From Oscillospiraceae bacterium (GTDB lineage: Bacteria; Bacillota; Clostridia; Oscillospirales; Oscillospiraceae), in contig JAFWDQ010000019.1 in NCBI GenBank assembly GCA_017516065.1, positions 1 through 32,739 on the forward strand: a DNA stretch of 32,739 nucleotides, written 5' to 3'. The position numbers and the translations under genes are program-made. Shown here piece by piece: positions 1-7,452 of the stretch (position 1 is its first letter; the number at the start of each line of letters is the position of its first letter). A model generated the notes under the pieces. That model had not been told where the DNA came from, made no database searches, and saw only the letters and a program-made list of their open reading frames with translations.

Positions 1-882
1 CGGCGGGGTGATGTAGACGTAGAAATCCGTCAGCATGGGGCCGGTGTATTTGTTGACCGCCCTGAGGGACACGTCCTGGTCGCCCATGACGAAGGTGGTC
101 TCGGCGCTGTTCCGGTCCTTCAGGGTGACGTCGCCGGAGACGACTTCCCAGTGGTCGAAGGTGAAGTTTTCCCGGGGATCTGCGGTGATGGTGACGGTCT
201 CGCCGGCCTTGGCGGCGATTTTGTCCGCCTTGCCGTTTTCAACGACGATGGTATAGGCTCCGTTTTCCTTCCAACGGGCGAAAAGGGTTTTCTCGTTTCT
301 GGCGTATTTGTTTTCAGCCTGGAGCGTATCGCCGGGCTGGTAGTCGACCGCGGTTCCCGTCTGGCGCTCTCCCCAGCCGACAAAGGTATAACCCGTCTTC
401 TGGAGCGCCGGGGAAAGTTCTTCCGGCCCCTTCACGGTAACGGAGGTGCCATACTCATAGCAGAAGGACTGGAGCGGGGTCATGCCGTCCACATACCAAA
501 CCACATACCCCTCGCTTTCCACGCTCAGCCTGAGCGTGAAATCCTTGTCCGGCACCGTAAAGGTCCCCGTGGTGGTGCTGCCGGTCCCGGAAAGGGTATA
601 GCTGTCGCTCAAGCCTGTTTCCAGGAAATCGAAGGATGTGGCCCGATAGAACTCTGCGGCCTCTACGGTTATCGTGGCGGTGGACCCGGCCTCCAGCACC
701 GTGGATGAAGTGAGGGGCGCACCGTTTACGAGCACGGACTTGATATAACTGGTGCCGTCGGTGCAATACCATGTGCCGGTGACCGAATTCGCCGCGCCGG
801 CCGTCCCGCCCATGGCGGGGACCAGGCTGACTACCAGCACCAGGGCCAGCAGCAGGGATATCAGCTTTCTCTTTTTCTTCAT
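1..882 (-). CDS. Secreted surface protein with InlB-type and bacterial repeats (partial, N-terminal 294 residues)
   Basis: The gene runs off the left edge of the window, so only its first 294 codons are visible and no stop is reached. The start follows a GGAGG ribosome site. A basic tip (MKKKRK), a long hydrophobic stretch (residues 7-23) and a small-residue cleavage region ending near AGA-30 make a clear Sec signal peptide. Residues 148-206 resemble a Listeria-Bacteroides (InlB B-type) repeat, with the hallmark GYTFVGW at 164-170 and FARW at 201-204. Residues 208-276 resemble the secreted bacterial repeat of the Flg_new_2 kind (FDHWEVVSG, then TTFVMGDQDVSL). Such modules build long extracellular stalks. 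No enzyme domain or anchor is visible, because the C-terminal part is missing. It lies 60 bp behind the aldo/keto reductase on the same strand and could be cotranscribed. Its ligand is unknown. Confidence 0.85.
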   Translation of the reverse strand, partial: MKKKRKLISLLLALVLVVSLVPAMGGTAGAANSVTGTWYCTDGTSYIKSVLVNGAPLTSSTVLEAGSTATITVEAAEFYRATSFDFLETGLSDSYTLSGTGSTTTGTFTVPDKDFTLRLSVESEGYVVWYVDGMTPLQSFCYEYGTSVTVKGPEELSPALQKTGYTFVGWGERQTGTAVDYQPGDTLQAENKYARNEKTLFARWKENGAYTIVVENGKADKIAAKAGETVTITADPRENFTFDHWEVVSGDVTLKDRNSAETTFVMGDQDVSLRAVNKYTGPMLTDFYVYITPP

Positions 883-942
883 AAAAACACCTCCGAAATT
901 TCCGAAATTACAACGAACATACGGGCCTTACAGCGCCCTGCC

Positions 943-1905
943 TTACAGGGCGCCCACTACCTTGTGGGGGACATAGAGCTCTTCCAGATAGAGGCAGTCC
1001 TCGTCGGACAGCACGAAGTCCACCGCGGCGGCGGCCTCGTCCAGATACCGGGCCTTCGTGGGTCCCACCATCAGCGTGGCGACGTCCTTCTTCATCAGCC
1101 AGGCCAGGGCGATGACGGACATGGTCACGCCGTATTTGTCCGCCAGCTCCTTCACCCGGGCGAGGATGGGCATGTCCTGATCCCGGAACCCGTCGTACTT
1201 GCCCCGGGAGAACCAGTCCGTCTTCGACCGCTCCGAATCACTGTCCCACTCCGGCCGGGCCAGACGGCCGCCGGCCAGGGGGCTGTAAGGGGTCAGGGTG
1301 ACGCCGAACTGCCGGCAGATGGGGATCAGCTCCCGCTCATCCTCCCGGTAGATGAGATTGTAGTGGTTCTGCATGGAGGAGAAGGGGGTCAGACCGTTGT
1401 TCAGGGCGTAGTTCTGCATGTTCATGAACTGATAGCCGTACATGGCGCTGGCGCCCAGGGCCCGGACCTTGCCCTGCTTCACCAGATCGTCCAGAGCCTC
1501 CATGGTCTCGGCGATGGGGGTGCCGTAGTCGAAGCGGTGGATGATGTACAGGTCCAGATAGTCGGTGCCCAGCCGCTTCAGGGTGCCCTCGATCTCCCGG
1601 TGGATGGCCTCGCCGGAGAGATGACCCTCGTTGAAGTACACCTTGCTGGCCAGCACCACGTCCTCCCGGCGGCAGTTGTTCCGGATGGCCCGGCCCAGAA
1701 ATTCCTCGCTGGTGCCGTGGGAATAGGTGTTGGCCGTGTCGAAAAAGTTGATGCCCAGGTCCAGGGCATGGCGGATCATCTGCTCCGATTCCGGCTCGTC
1801 CAAGGTCCAGAGGTGGAAGTCCTCAGACCGCTTGCCGAAGCTCATGCACCCAACGCAGACGGCGGAGATCTCGATGTCCGTTTTTCCCAGTTTTGAATAC
1901 TTCAT
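943..1905 (-). CDS. Aldo/keto reductase (YajO-like)
   Basis: This 320-residue protein is a full-length NAD(P)H-dependent aldo/keto reductase with a (beta/alpha)8 barrel. The catalytic tetrad is present as Asp56 and Tyr61 (DTANTYSHG), Lys88 (LASKVYF) and His123 (YIIHRFDYGTP). The opening KYSKLGKTDIEISAVCVGCMSFG and the closing PHKVVGAL resemble the YajO and L-glyceraldehyde reductase branch. The physiological substrate cannot be read from sequence. The start at 1905 has AGGAG ten bases upstream and matches the family start. The gene begins 39 bp after the YfbR-like gene, so cotranscription is likely. Its stop codon sits in the loop of a GC-rich inverted repeat (933-953) and inside a tandem duplication of GCCTTACAG (925-933 and 940-948). 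Confidence 0.93.
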   Translation of the reverse strand: MKYSKLGKTDIEISAVCVGCMSFGKRSEDFHLWTLDEPESEQMIRHALDLGINFFDTANTYSHGTSEEFLGRAIRNNCRREDVVLASKVYFNEGHLSGEAIHREIEGTLKRLGTDYLDLYIIHRFDYGTPIAETMEALDDLVKQGKVRALGASAMYGYQFMNMQNYALNNGLTPFSSMQNHYNLIYREDERELIPICRQFGVTLTPYSPLAGGRLARPEWDSDSERSKTDWFSRGKYDGFRDQDMPILARVKELADKYGVTMSVIALAWLMKKDVATLMVGPTKARYLDEAAAAVDFVLSDEDCLYLEELYVPHKVVGAL

Positions 1906-1944
1906 ATTGTCTCCTTTCTCTGCTTCCGCTCCCGGCCCGAAGGG

Positions 1945-2550
1945 TCAGGAGCTCTGATTTTCCTCGGCTTTTTGGCTGTGCTGTTCCTCCAGCTCATCCA
2001 GATTCAGGGTGAAGGCCGGCAGGAGATTTTGCAGGAAATAGTCGATTTCCGGCAGGTCCATGGCCCGCAGGGCGGCCAGGGTCTGGCCCCCGGCCCGGCG
2101 GAACTCCTCGTTGCCGGCGTGGAGCTCCGTCACGCATTTGAGGTAGGCCGCCAGCTTGTCCGCCGCCTTCACCAGCTCCCGCTCCTGCTCCTCCCGGACC
2201 AGAGGGCCGTACACCGGGCGCAGAGGCGCCGGCAGGGCGGACAGCAGCCGGTCCGCCGCCGCCTGCTCCACCTTGCCGTAGGCGGAGCGGAGGACGGGAT
2301 CGAAGTATTTTACCGGCGTGGGCATGTCCCCGGTGAAGACCTCCGGCGCGTCGTGGAACAGCGCCGCCGCCGCCGCGGCGTCGGGATCGGCGTCTCCGCC
2401 GAAGACGTCCCGGCGGATGGCGGCCAGAGCATGGGCCAGCACCGCCGTCATGTAGCTGTGTTCCTGCACGTTCTCCGGCTCGCTGTTGCGCATCAGACCC
2501 CAGCGGGAGATGTAGCGCAGCCGGGACAGATAGGCGAAAAATCCGTACAT
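1945..2550 (-). CDS. yfbR: 5'-deoxynucleotidase, YfbR family (HD domain)
   Basis: At 201 residues this matches the length of E. coli YfbR, which removes the phosphate from deoxyribonucleoside 5'-monophosphates. The metal-binding HD residues are visible as His31 (VQEHSYM), His66-Asp67 (LFHDAPE) and Asp131 (KAADKLAAYLK). The family signature regions RWGLMRN (16-22), which contacts substrate, and GDMPTPVKYF (74-83) are intact. The role would be dNMP turnover or nucleotide salvage in the cytoplasm. It lies 117 bp downstream of the MATE gene and 39 bp ahead of the aldo/keto reductase. The GGAG ribosome site (about 2560-2563) could pair weakly with CTCC next to the start, which may reduce translation. 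Identification is confident and substrate preference is inferred. Confidence 0.93.
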   Translation of the reverse strand: MYGFFAYLSRLRYISRWGLMRNSEPENVQEHSYMTAVLAHALAAIRRDVFGGDADPDAAAAAALFHDAPEVFTGDMPTPVKYFDPVLRSAYGKVEQAAADRLLSALPAPLRPVYGPLVREEQERELVKAADKLAAYLKCVTELHAGNEEFRRAGGQTLAALRAMDLPEIDYFLQNLLPAFTLNLDELEEQHSQKAEENQSS

Positions 2551-2633
2551 GGGAGGCGTCTCCTCTCTTTTTTCTTCTTTATGAAACGGGGGCAGGAATA
2601 TTTCTGTTTGACTGCCCGGAAACCTGCAGGCGG

Positions 2634-2658
2634 CAAAAATCTGTTCCTCCGCAGGAGG
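2634..2658 (-). terminator. Weak possible terminator behind the MATE gene
   Basis: Read on the minus strand just after the MATE stop, CCTCC-tgc-GGAGG (2646-2658) forms a five-pair hairpin followed by a short T-rich run (2634-2645, ending in five T). The stem is short, so termination would be partial at best. The rest of the 117-bp gap before the YfbR gene shows no convincing promoter. Confidence 0.3.
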
Positions 2659-2667
2659 CCGTGCGGC

Positions 2668-4023
2668 TCAGGGCTTCGGCGGCTGCCGTCGGACGACGGA
2701 TTTCGTCTTCCAGCGGCCGGACAGGAACCGGGGCAGCGTGATGGCCAGGCTCATGCACCAGCTGAAGGGGATGCACTTCCAAATCAGGCTGTAGCCGATA
2801 TCGGTGAACCAGAACATACCGTAGCCCACGAGGATGCGCACCAGCAGGGCGCAGATGGTGGCGGCGGAGGCCACCGTCACGTCTCCGGAGCCCTGGAGCA
2901 GGCCGGAGCAGACCATATGGACGGAAAACAGGAGGAAGAAGGGCGCCAGGAAGCGCATCTGCATCACGCCCCGGGCCAGGGCCTCTCCGGTACAGCCGAA
3001 CAGAGCCACCAGAGGCGTACTGAAAATGTAGATGACCGCCACCAGCGCGCCGGTGGCGATGAGGGTCATGAACAGGGTGTGCCGAAAGCCCTTGTAGACC
3101 CGGTCCAACCGCTCCGCGCCGATATTCTGGCCGGTGAAGCTGGACATGCCGGCGTTGAAGCCCATGACGGGCACGAAGATGAAGTTCAGCAGCCGGGACG
3201 CGGCGGTATAGCCCTCCATGCTGACGGTGCCGAAGGCGTTGACCAGCCGCTGCAGCGCCACGTTGCCCAGAGAGACCGCCAGATGCTGGAAGATGGCGGG
3301 GACGGACAGCTTTGCCATGGTGCGGCACATGCCCCGGTCGAACCGCCATTCCTCCCGCCGGGGGGCCAGGGGGCCCCGGAGCAGATAGATCATGGCGATG
3401 ACGGCGGACACCAGCTGGGAGAGCACCGTGGCCGCGGCGATGCCGCCCACGCCACGGTGAAAGCCCAGCACGAACAGAAAGTCCAGCGCGATATTCAGCA
3501 CGGAGGACACCAGCAGGAACAGCAGCATGGCCCTGGAGTCCCCCACCGCACGGAGCAGCGCCGCGGCGGCGTTGTAGATGAACTGGAACACCAGCCCGAT
3601 GGAGTACACGGACAGATACAGCCGGGCCAGGGGCAAGGCGTTTTCATCCACCGCCAGCACCCAGCGCAGCAGAGGCCCGGAGCAGGTGACGCCGATGACG
3701 GTGAGCAGCAGCCCCACCCCGGTCATGAGGAACAGGGCTGTGGCCACGGCCTTCCGGACCCCGACCTTGTCCCCGGCCCCGAACAGCTGGCTGACCAGCA
3801 CGCCGCAGCCGATGCCCAGGCCGATGGCAAGGGCGATATACACCATAGTCAGAGAGGCGCAGGTACCCACCGCCGCCAGGGCATAGGGGGAGTCGATGTA
3901 ATTGCCCACCACGATGCCGTCCACGGTGTTGTACAGCTGCTGAAGAAAGTTTCCCGCCATGATCGGCAGCGTAAAGAGGAAGATCTGTCCGCCTACGCCG
4001 CCCTTCGTCATATCACGGGTCAT
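2668..4023 (-). CDS. MATE family efflux transporter
   Basis: This 451-residue polytopic membrane protein belongs to the MATE family of Na+- or H+-driven drug and metabolite exporters. It carries the typical family opening (MAGNFLQQLYNTVDGIVVG at residues 21-39) and the paired halves of about six membrane segments each. An open frame continues upstream to 4374, but that part lies in the mtaB coding region. The real start is the ATG at 4023, which overlaps the mtaB stop as ATGA and so implies translational coupling. The length equals the usual 440-460 for the family. Substrates cannot be predicted. The pairing with mtaB probably reflects operon economy rather than a shared function. Confidence 0.92.
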   Translation of the reverse strand: MTRDMTKGGVGGQIFLFTLPIMAGNFLQQLYNTVDGIVVGNYIDSPYALAAVGTCASLTMVYIALAIGLGIGCGVLVSQLFGAGDKVGVRKAVATALFLMTGVGLLLTVIGVTCSGPLLRWVLAVDENALPLARLYLSVYSIGLVFQFIYNAAAALLRAVGDSRAMLLFLLVSSVLNIALDFLFVLGFHRGVGGIAAATVLSQLVSAVIAMIYLLRGPLAPRREEWRFDRGMCRTMAKLSVPAIFQHLAVSLGNVALQRLVNAFGTVSMEGYTAASRLLNFIFVPVMGFNAGMSSFTGQNIGAERLDRVYKGFRHTLFMTLIATGALVAVIYIFSTPLVALFGCTGEALARGVMQMRFLAPFFLLFSVHMVCSGLLQGSGDVTVASAATICALLVRILVGYGMFWFTDIGYSLIWKCIPFSWCMSLAITLPRFLSGRWKTKSVVRRQPPKP

Positions 4024-5318
4024 AGGATGCCCTTCGCCTCTTTTCCGGGGACAGCCCTGCCGATGAGCAGATCCCCTTCGACGCCGGTGACCGTTACCGG
4101 CAGGACCTGACCCCGGAGCAGCCCCGGGGCGATGACCTCCATATAGTTCGGGGCGTGGCCCCGGGTGCAGCCGTCCTCCTCCGTCTCGAAGAGCACGGGG
4201 ACGGTGCGGCCGACCATGGCCCGCCGGGCGGTCTCCGCCAGCTCCTCCACCACCATGGCGGCGGCGTGGGCCCGCTCCAGCTTCACGGCATGGGGGACCT
4301 GATCCGCCATGGCCGCCGCCGGGGTGCCGGGCCGGGGAGAGTAGGGGAAGACGTGGCCGCCGGTGAAGGCGCACCGCCGCAGGAATGACAGGGTCGCGTC
4401 GAATTCCGCTTCCGATTCCCCGGGAAATCCCACGATGACGTCGGTGGTGAGGCCGGGGGCGTCAAAGAACTGCCGCAGCAGCGTCACGGACAGGAAAAAC
4501 CGCGCCGTATCGTACCGGCGGTTCATCCGGCGCAGGGTGTCGTCGCAGCCGCTCTGGAGGGACAGATGGAAGTGGGGACACAGCCCCGGCAGGGCCGCGC
4601 ACCGGCGGCAGAAATCCTCCGTGACGGTCCGGGGCTCCAGACTTCCCAGCCGCAGCCGCAGCGCCGGCGCGGCGGCGGAAAGGGCCTCCAGCACGTCGAT
4701 GAGGTCGGGCTTTCCCGGCAGATCCCGGCCATAGGAGGACAGCTCGATGCCGGTGAGGATCAGCTCCCGGTACCCCTCGTCCGCCAGCCGCCGGGCCTCC
4801 CGGGCCGCGTCCTCCACGGGCAGGCTCCGCACCGGGCCCCGGACGTGGGGGATGATGCAGTAGGAGCAGAAATTCGTACAGCCGTCCTCTAATTTCAGCA
4901 TGGCCCGGGTCCGGCCGGAGAGACTCCCCGCCGGGAGAAACTCGAAGGACCGCCGGGCCATGGGCTCGTCTGTGGACACGCCGCGCTCCGCCGCCTCCAG
5001 CGCCCGGAGAAAGCCCATCCGGTCCCCGCTGCCGCCCACGATGTCGGCCCCCAGGGCCGCGGCGGTCTCCGGATCGGACTGGGCGTAGCAGCCGCACACC
5101 GCCACCACGGCTCCGGGATTGGTCCGCCGGGCCCGGCGGATGATCTGCCGGGACTTCCGGTCGCTGACGGCGGTGACGGTGCAGGTGTTGATGATGCAGG
5201 CGTCCCAGGCGCCGTCGAAGGCCACGATCTCGTGACCCGCGGCCCGGAGAGCCGTCTCCATGGCCTGGGTCTCGTACTGATTGACTTTGCACCCGAGGGT
5301 ATAAATCCCGATCTTCAT
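4020..5318 (-). CDS. mtaB: tRNA (N6-threonylcarbamoyladenosine-37-C2)-methylthiotransferase MtaB
   Basis: This 432-residue radical-SAM enzyme adds a methylthio group to t6A37 of tRNAs decoding ANN codons. The N-terminal UPF0004 domain supplies cluster ligands Cys10 (TLGCKVNQYE), Cys46 (NTCTVTAVSDRKSR) and Cys77 (CGCYAQ). The radical-SAM loop CTNFCSYC has the CX3CX2C spacing, and a C-terminal TRAM domain (about 370-428) binds tRNA. GCKVNQYE and TVTAVSDRKSR separate MtaB from MiaB and RimO. The open frame extends to 5507, but the ATG at 5318 has AGGAG at the right distance and begins the family-typical MKIGIYTLGCKVN. A good minus-strand promoter lies at 5454-5482. The stop overlaps the MATE start. 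Confidence 0.95.
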   Translation of the reverse strand: MKIGIYTLGCKVNQYETQAMETALRAAGHEIVAFDGAWDACIINTCTVTAVSDRKSRQIIRRARRTNPGAVVAVCGCYAQSDPETAAALGADIVGGSGDRMGFLRALEAAERGVSTDEPMARRSFEFLPAGSLSGRTRAMLKLEDGCTNFCSYCIIPHVRGPVRSLPVEDAAREARRLADEGYRELILTGIELSSYGRDLPGKPDLIDVLEALSAAAPALRLRLGSLEPRTVTEDFCRRCAALPGLCPHFHLSLQSGCDDTLRRMNRRYDTARFFLSVTLLRQFFDAPGLTTDVIVGFPGESEAEFDATLSFLRRCAFTGGHVFPYSPRPGTPAAAMADQVPHAVKLERAHAAAMVVEELAETARRAMVGRTVPVLFETEEDGCTRGHAPNYMEVIAPGLLRGQVLPVTVTGVEGDLLIGRAVPGKEAKGIL

Positions 5319-5329
5319 GCACCTGCTCC

Positions 5330-5358
5330 TTGCAATACCGGCCAAATGCGGATATAAT
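5330..5358 (+). promoter_or_regulatory. Promoter for the cysteine desulfurase operon
   Basis: TTGCAA (5330-5335) and TATAAT (5353-5358) are separated by exactly 17 bp and point toward the cysteine desulfurase gene. Its -35 box abuts the ribosome site of mtaB on the opposite strand. The predicted start near 5366 would give a leader of about 140 nt. Confidence 0.65.
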
Positions 5359-5453
5359 AACGCTGTCAAATCGAACCCGGCGAAGCGGTTTGGATCTGAG
5401 AAGGCTGCGGCCCGCCCCGGAGGGTCTCTGCGAGGCGTTTTACAGCCTGCTTT

Positions 5454-5482
5454 ATTATAATGTGTTTTCCCCGTTTTGTAAA
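5454..5482 (-). promoter_or_regulatory. Promoter for mtaB and the MATE gene
   Basis: On the minus strand TTTACA (5482-5477) and TATAAT (5459-5454) are separated by 17 bp. Transcription would start near 5447 and run left across the oppositely oriented promoter at 5330-5358, giving mtaB a leader of about 130 nt. Confidence 0.65.
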
Positions 5483-5505
5483 GCGGGATGCAAGGGAGTG
5501 ACCCC

Positions 5506-6642
5506 ATGGTCTATCTGGATAATGCCGCCACCACAAAGCCCTGTCCCGCAGCGGCGGAGGCGGTGCGCCGGGCTATGGAGGAGGACTTCGGCAACCCCTC
5601 CTCCGGCCACGCGATCGGCCGCGCCGCGAAGGGGCGTCTGGACGCGGCCCGGCAGTCCGCTGCGGCGGCTCTGGGCTGTAAGGAAAAGGAGCTGTACTTC
5701 ACCTCCGGCGGCACCGAGGGGGACAATTGGGCCATCCGCGCCGCCGTGCGCATGGGCCGCCATAAGGGACGGCATATCGTCACCACCGCCATCGAGCACC
5801 CCGCCGTGCTGCGGACCTGCGCCGCGCTGGAGCAGGCCGGCTGTACCGTGACCCGGGTCCGGCCCGGCCGGGACGGCGTGGTGACCGCGGAGGACATGGC
5901 GGCCGCCCTGCGGCCGGACACCGTGGCGGTGTCCATGATGCTTGTGAACAACGAGACCGGCGCCGTTCAGCCCGTCCGGGCCGTAGCGGAGGCCATCCGG
6001 GCCGCCGGATGCCCGGCGCTGTTCCACGTGGACGCGGTGCAGGGGTTTCTGAAGATCCCCTTCACTCCGAAGGAGCTGGGGGCCCATTTCGTCACCGTCA
6101 GCGGCCACAAGGTCCGGGGCCCCAAGGGCATCGGGGCCCAGTATATCGCCCCCGGCCTGAAGGCGGAGCCCCTGCTGTGGGGCGGCGGGCAGGAGAGCGG
6201 TCTGCGCTCCGGCACGGAGCCCATGCCCGCCATCCTGGGCTTTGCCGCCGCCTGTGAGGAGGGGAAAGCCTCCATGGAGGCGGACGTGAAGCACATGGCG
6301 GCGCTGAAGGCCGCCCTGCTGGCGATGCTGAGGGAACGCCTGCCCCTGGCCCAGGCCATCGTCCCGGACGGCGCGCCCCATATTTTATGCCTGAGCCTCC
6401 CCGGCTACCGGGGGGAGGTGCTGGTGCGGTATCTGTCGGACCTGGGGGTCTGCGTGTCCTCCGGCTCCGCCTGTCACCGCGGAAAGCCCGGCGAGGCCCT
6501 GGGGGCCATGGGCCTGCCCAAGCGGGTCCGGGACGGCGTGATCCGGGTGAGCTTTTCCCCGGATTCCCGGGAAGAGGATATTGCCGCTCTGACGGAGGCC
6601 CTGCTCCGGGCCTCGGAGGAGCTTGTCTCAGCGGCCCGCTGA
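5506..6642 (+). CDS. Cysteine desulfurase (NifS/IscS class V aminotransferase fold)
   Basis: This 378-residue PLP enzyme would convert cysteine to alanine and pass persulfide sulfur to Fe-S cluster or thio-tRNA pathways. The PLP lysine is Lys202 in SGHKVRGPKGIGA. The persulfide cysteine is Cys323 in SSGSACHRG. The N-terminal YLDNAATTKP is the family opening. An ATG at 5488 is in frame, but AAGGGAG at 5492-5498 sits correctly for the ATG at 5506, which also matches family starts. No iscU or thiI gene follows, so the acceptor is unknown. It leads a five-gene string with gaps of 19 bp or less. The many [4Fe-4S] proteins in this window make cluster supply a plausible use, but no direct link is shown. 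Confidence 0.93.
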   Translation: MVYLDNAATTKPCPAAAEAVRRAMEEDFGNPSSGHAIGRAAKGRLDAARQSAAAALGCKEKELYFTSGGTEGDNWAIRAAVRMGRHKGRHIVTTAIEHPAVLRTCAALEQAGCTVTRVRPGRDGVVTAEDMAAALRPDTVAVSMMLVNNETGAVQPVRAVAEAIRAAGCPALFHVDAVQGFLKIPFTPKELGAHFVTVSGHKVRGPKGIGAQYIAPGLKAEPLLWGGGQESGLRSGTEPMPAILGFAAACEEGKASMEADVKHMAALKAALLAMLRERLPLAQAIVPDGAPHILCLSLPGYRGEVLVRYLSDLGVCVSSGSACHRGKPGEALGAMGLPKRVRDGVIRVSFSPDSREEDIAALTEALLRASEELVSAAR

Positions 6643-6661
6643 GGAGAGAGGAGAGAGGACA

Positions 6662-7435
6662 ATGCCTTTGACTGTGCTGGCGGTAGGCGATGTGGTCAGC
6701 GACGCGGGCGTGGACTATCTGGCCCGGCATCTGCCGTCGCTGCAGCGTCTGCACCGGGTGGATTTCACGGTGGTCAACGGGGAGAATGCCGCCGGTACGG
6801 GGCTGCTGCCCCGGCAGGCGGACGATATCCTGTCGGCAGGCGCCGACGTGATCACCCTGGGCAACCACACCTACGGCCGCCATCAGATCTTTGACCGGCT
6901 GGACGACGATCCCCGTCTCCTGCGGCCGGCCAACTACGCCGGCGTCCGGCCCGGTCGGGGCTGGGGGGTCTTCCCCTGCGGCGGATACCGGGTGGGCGTG
7001 CTGAATCTCATCGGCCGCTGTTCTCTGGAGTGGGGGGCCGACAATCCCTTCCTCACGGCGGACAAAGCCTTGAAGGATATGGCCGGGGCGGACTTTCTGC
7101 TGGTGGATTTCCACGCAGAGGCCACCTCGGAAAAGCTGGCCATGGCCCACGATCTGGACGGCCGGGCGGCGGCGCTGTGGGGCACCCACACCCACGTGCC
7201 CACGGCGGACGCCCGGATCTTCCCCGGGGGGCTGGGCTATATCACGGACCTGGGCATGACGGGTCCGGCAGACGGCGTCATCGGCATCCGGGCGGAGCAG
7301 TCCGTGACCCTGTTCCGGGGCGGGCTTCCCGGCCGGTTCGAGCCGGCGAAGGGTCCCTGCAAGCTGGAGGCATGCCTGTTCACTCTGGACGGCGGCCGCT
7401 GTACCGGTATTGAGCAGATCCTGATCCGGGACTGA
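6662..7435 (+). CDS. ymdB: YmdB-family metallophosphoesterase (2',3'-cyclic nucleotide phosphodiesterase type)
   Basis: This 257-residue protein matches Bacillus YmdB (about 264 residues), a dimetal phosphodiesterase acting on 2',3'-cyclic nucleotides and linked to biofilm and motility choices. Metal ligands are visible as Asp10 (VGDVV), Glu41-Asn42 (NGENAA), Asn68-His69 (GNHTYGR), His151 (DFHAEATSEK), and His176 and His178 (GTHTHVPTAD). The start at 6662 was chosen over the in-frame ATG at 6623 because it follows the GAGAGAGGA ribosome site, lies outside the cysteine desulfurase gene and fits the family N-terminus. It begins 19 bp after the preceding stop. The function is assigned by family. 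Confidence 0.93.
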   Translation: MPLTVLAVGDVVSDAGVDYLARHLPSLQRLHRVDFTVVNGENAAGTGLLPRQADDILSAGADVITLGNHTYGRHQIFDRLDDDPRLLRPANYAGVRPGRGWGVFPCGGYRVGVLNLIGRCSLEWGADNPFLTADKALKDMAGADFLLVDFHAEATSEKLAMAHDLDGRAAALWGTHTHVPTADARIFPGGLGYITDLGMTGPADGVIGIRAEQSVTLFRGGLPGRFEPAKGPCKLEACLFTLDGGRCTGIEQILIRD

Positions 7436-7452
7436 ACGAAGGAGGCGTTTCC

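Noticed and set aside
2602-2615. Shared 14-mer TTCTGTTTGACTGC at 2602 and 30048
   Set aside because: An exact 14-base match is expected a few times by chance in a window this long, and the flanks diverge quickly. It is noted only because both copies are intergenic.
1972-4110. A 712-residue open frame opposite yfbR and the MATE gene
   Set aside because: It is Gln/His/Gly-rich low-complexity sequence typical of antisense frames in GC-rich genes, and the real genes on the other strand show clear family motifs.
2668-4374. A 568-residue version of the MATE protein with a long N-terminal extension
   Set aside because: The extra 117 residues lie inside mtaB in another frame, are Arg/Pro/Gly-rich and unlike any transporter. 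The ATGA overlap gives the natural start at 4023.
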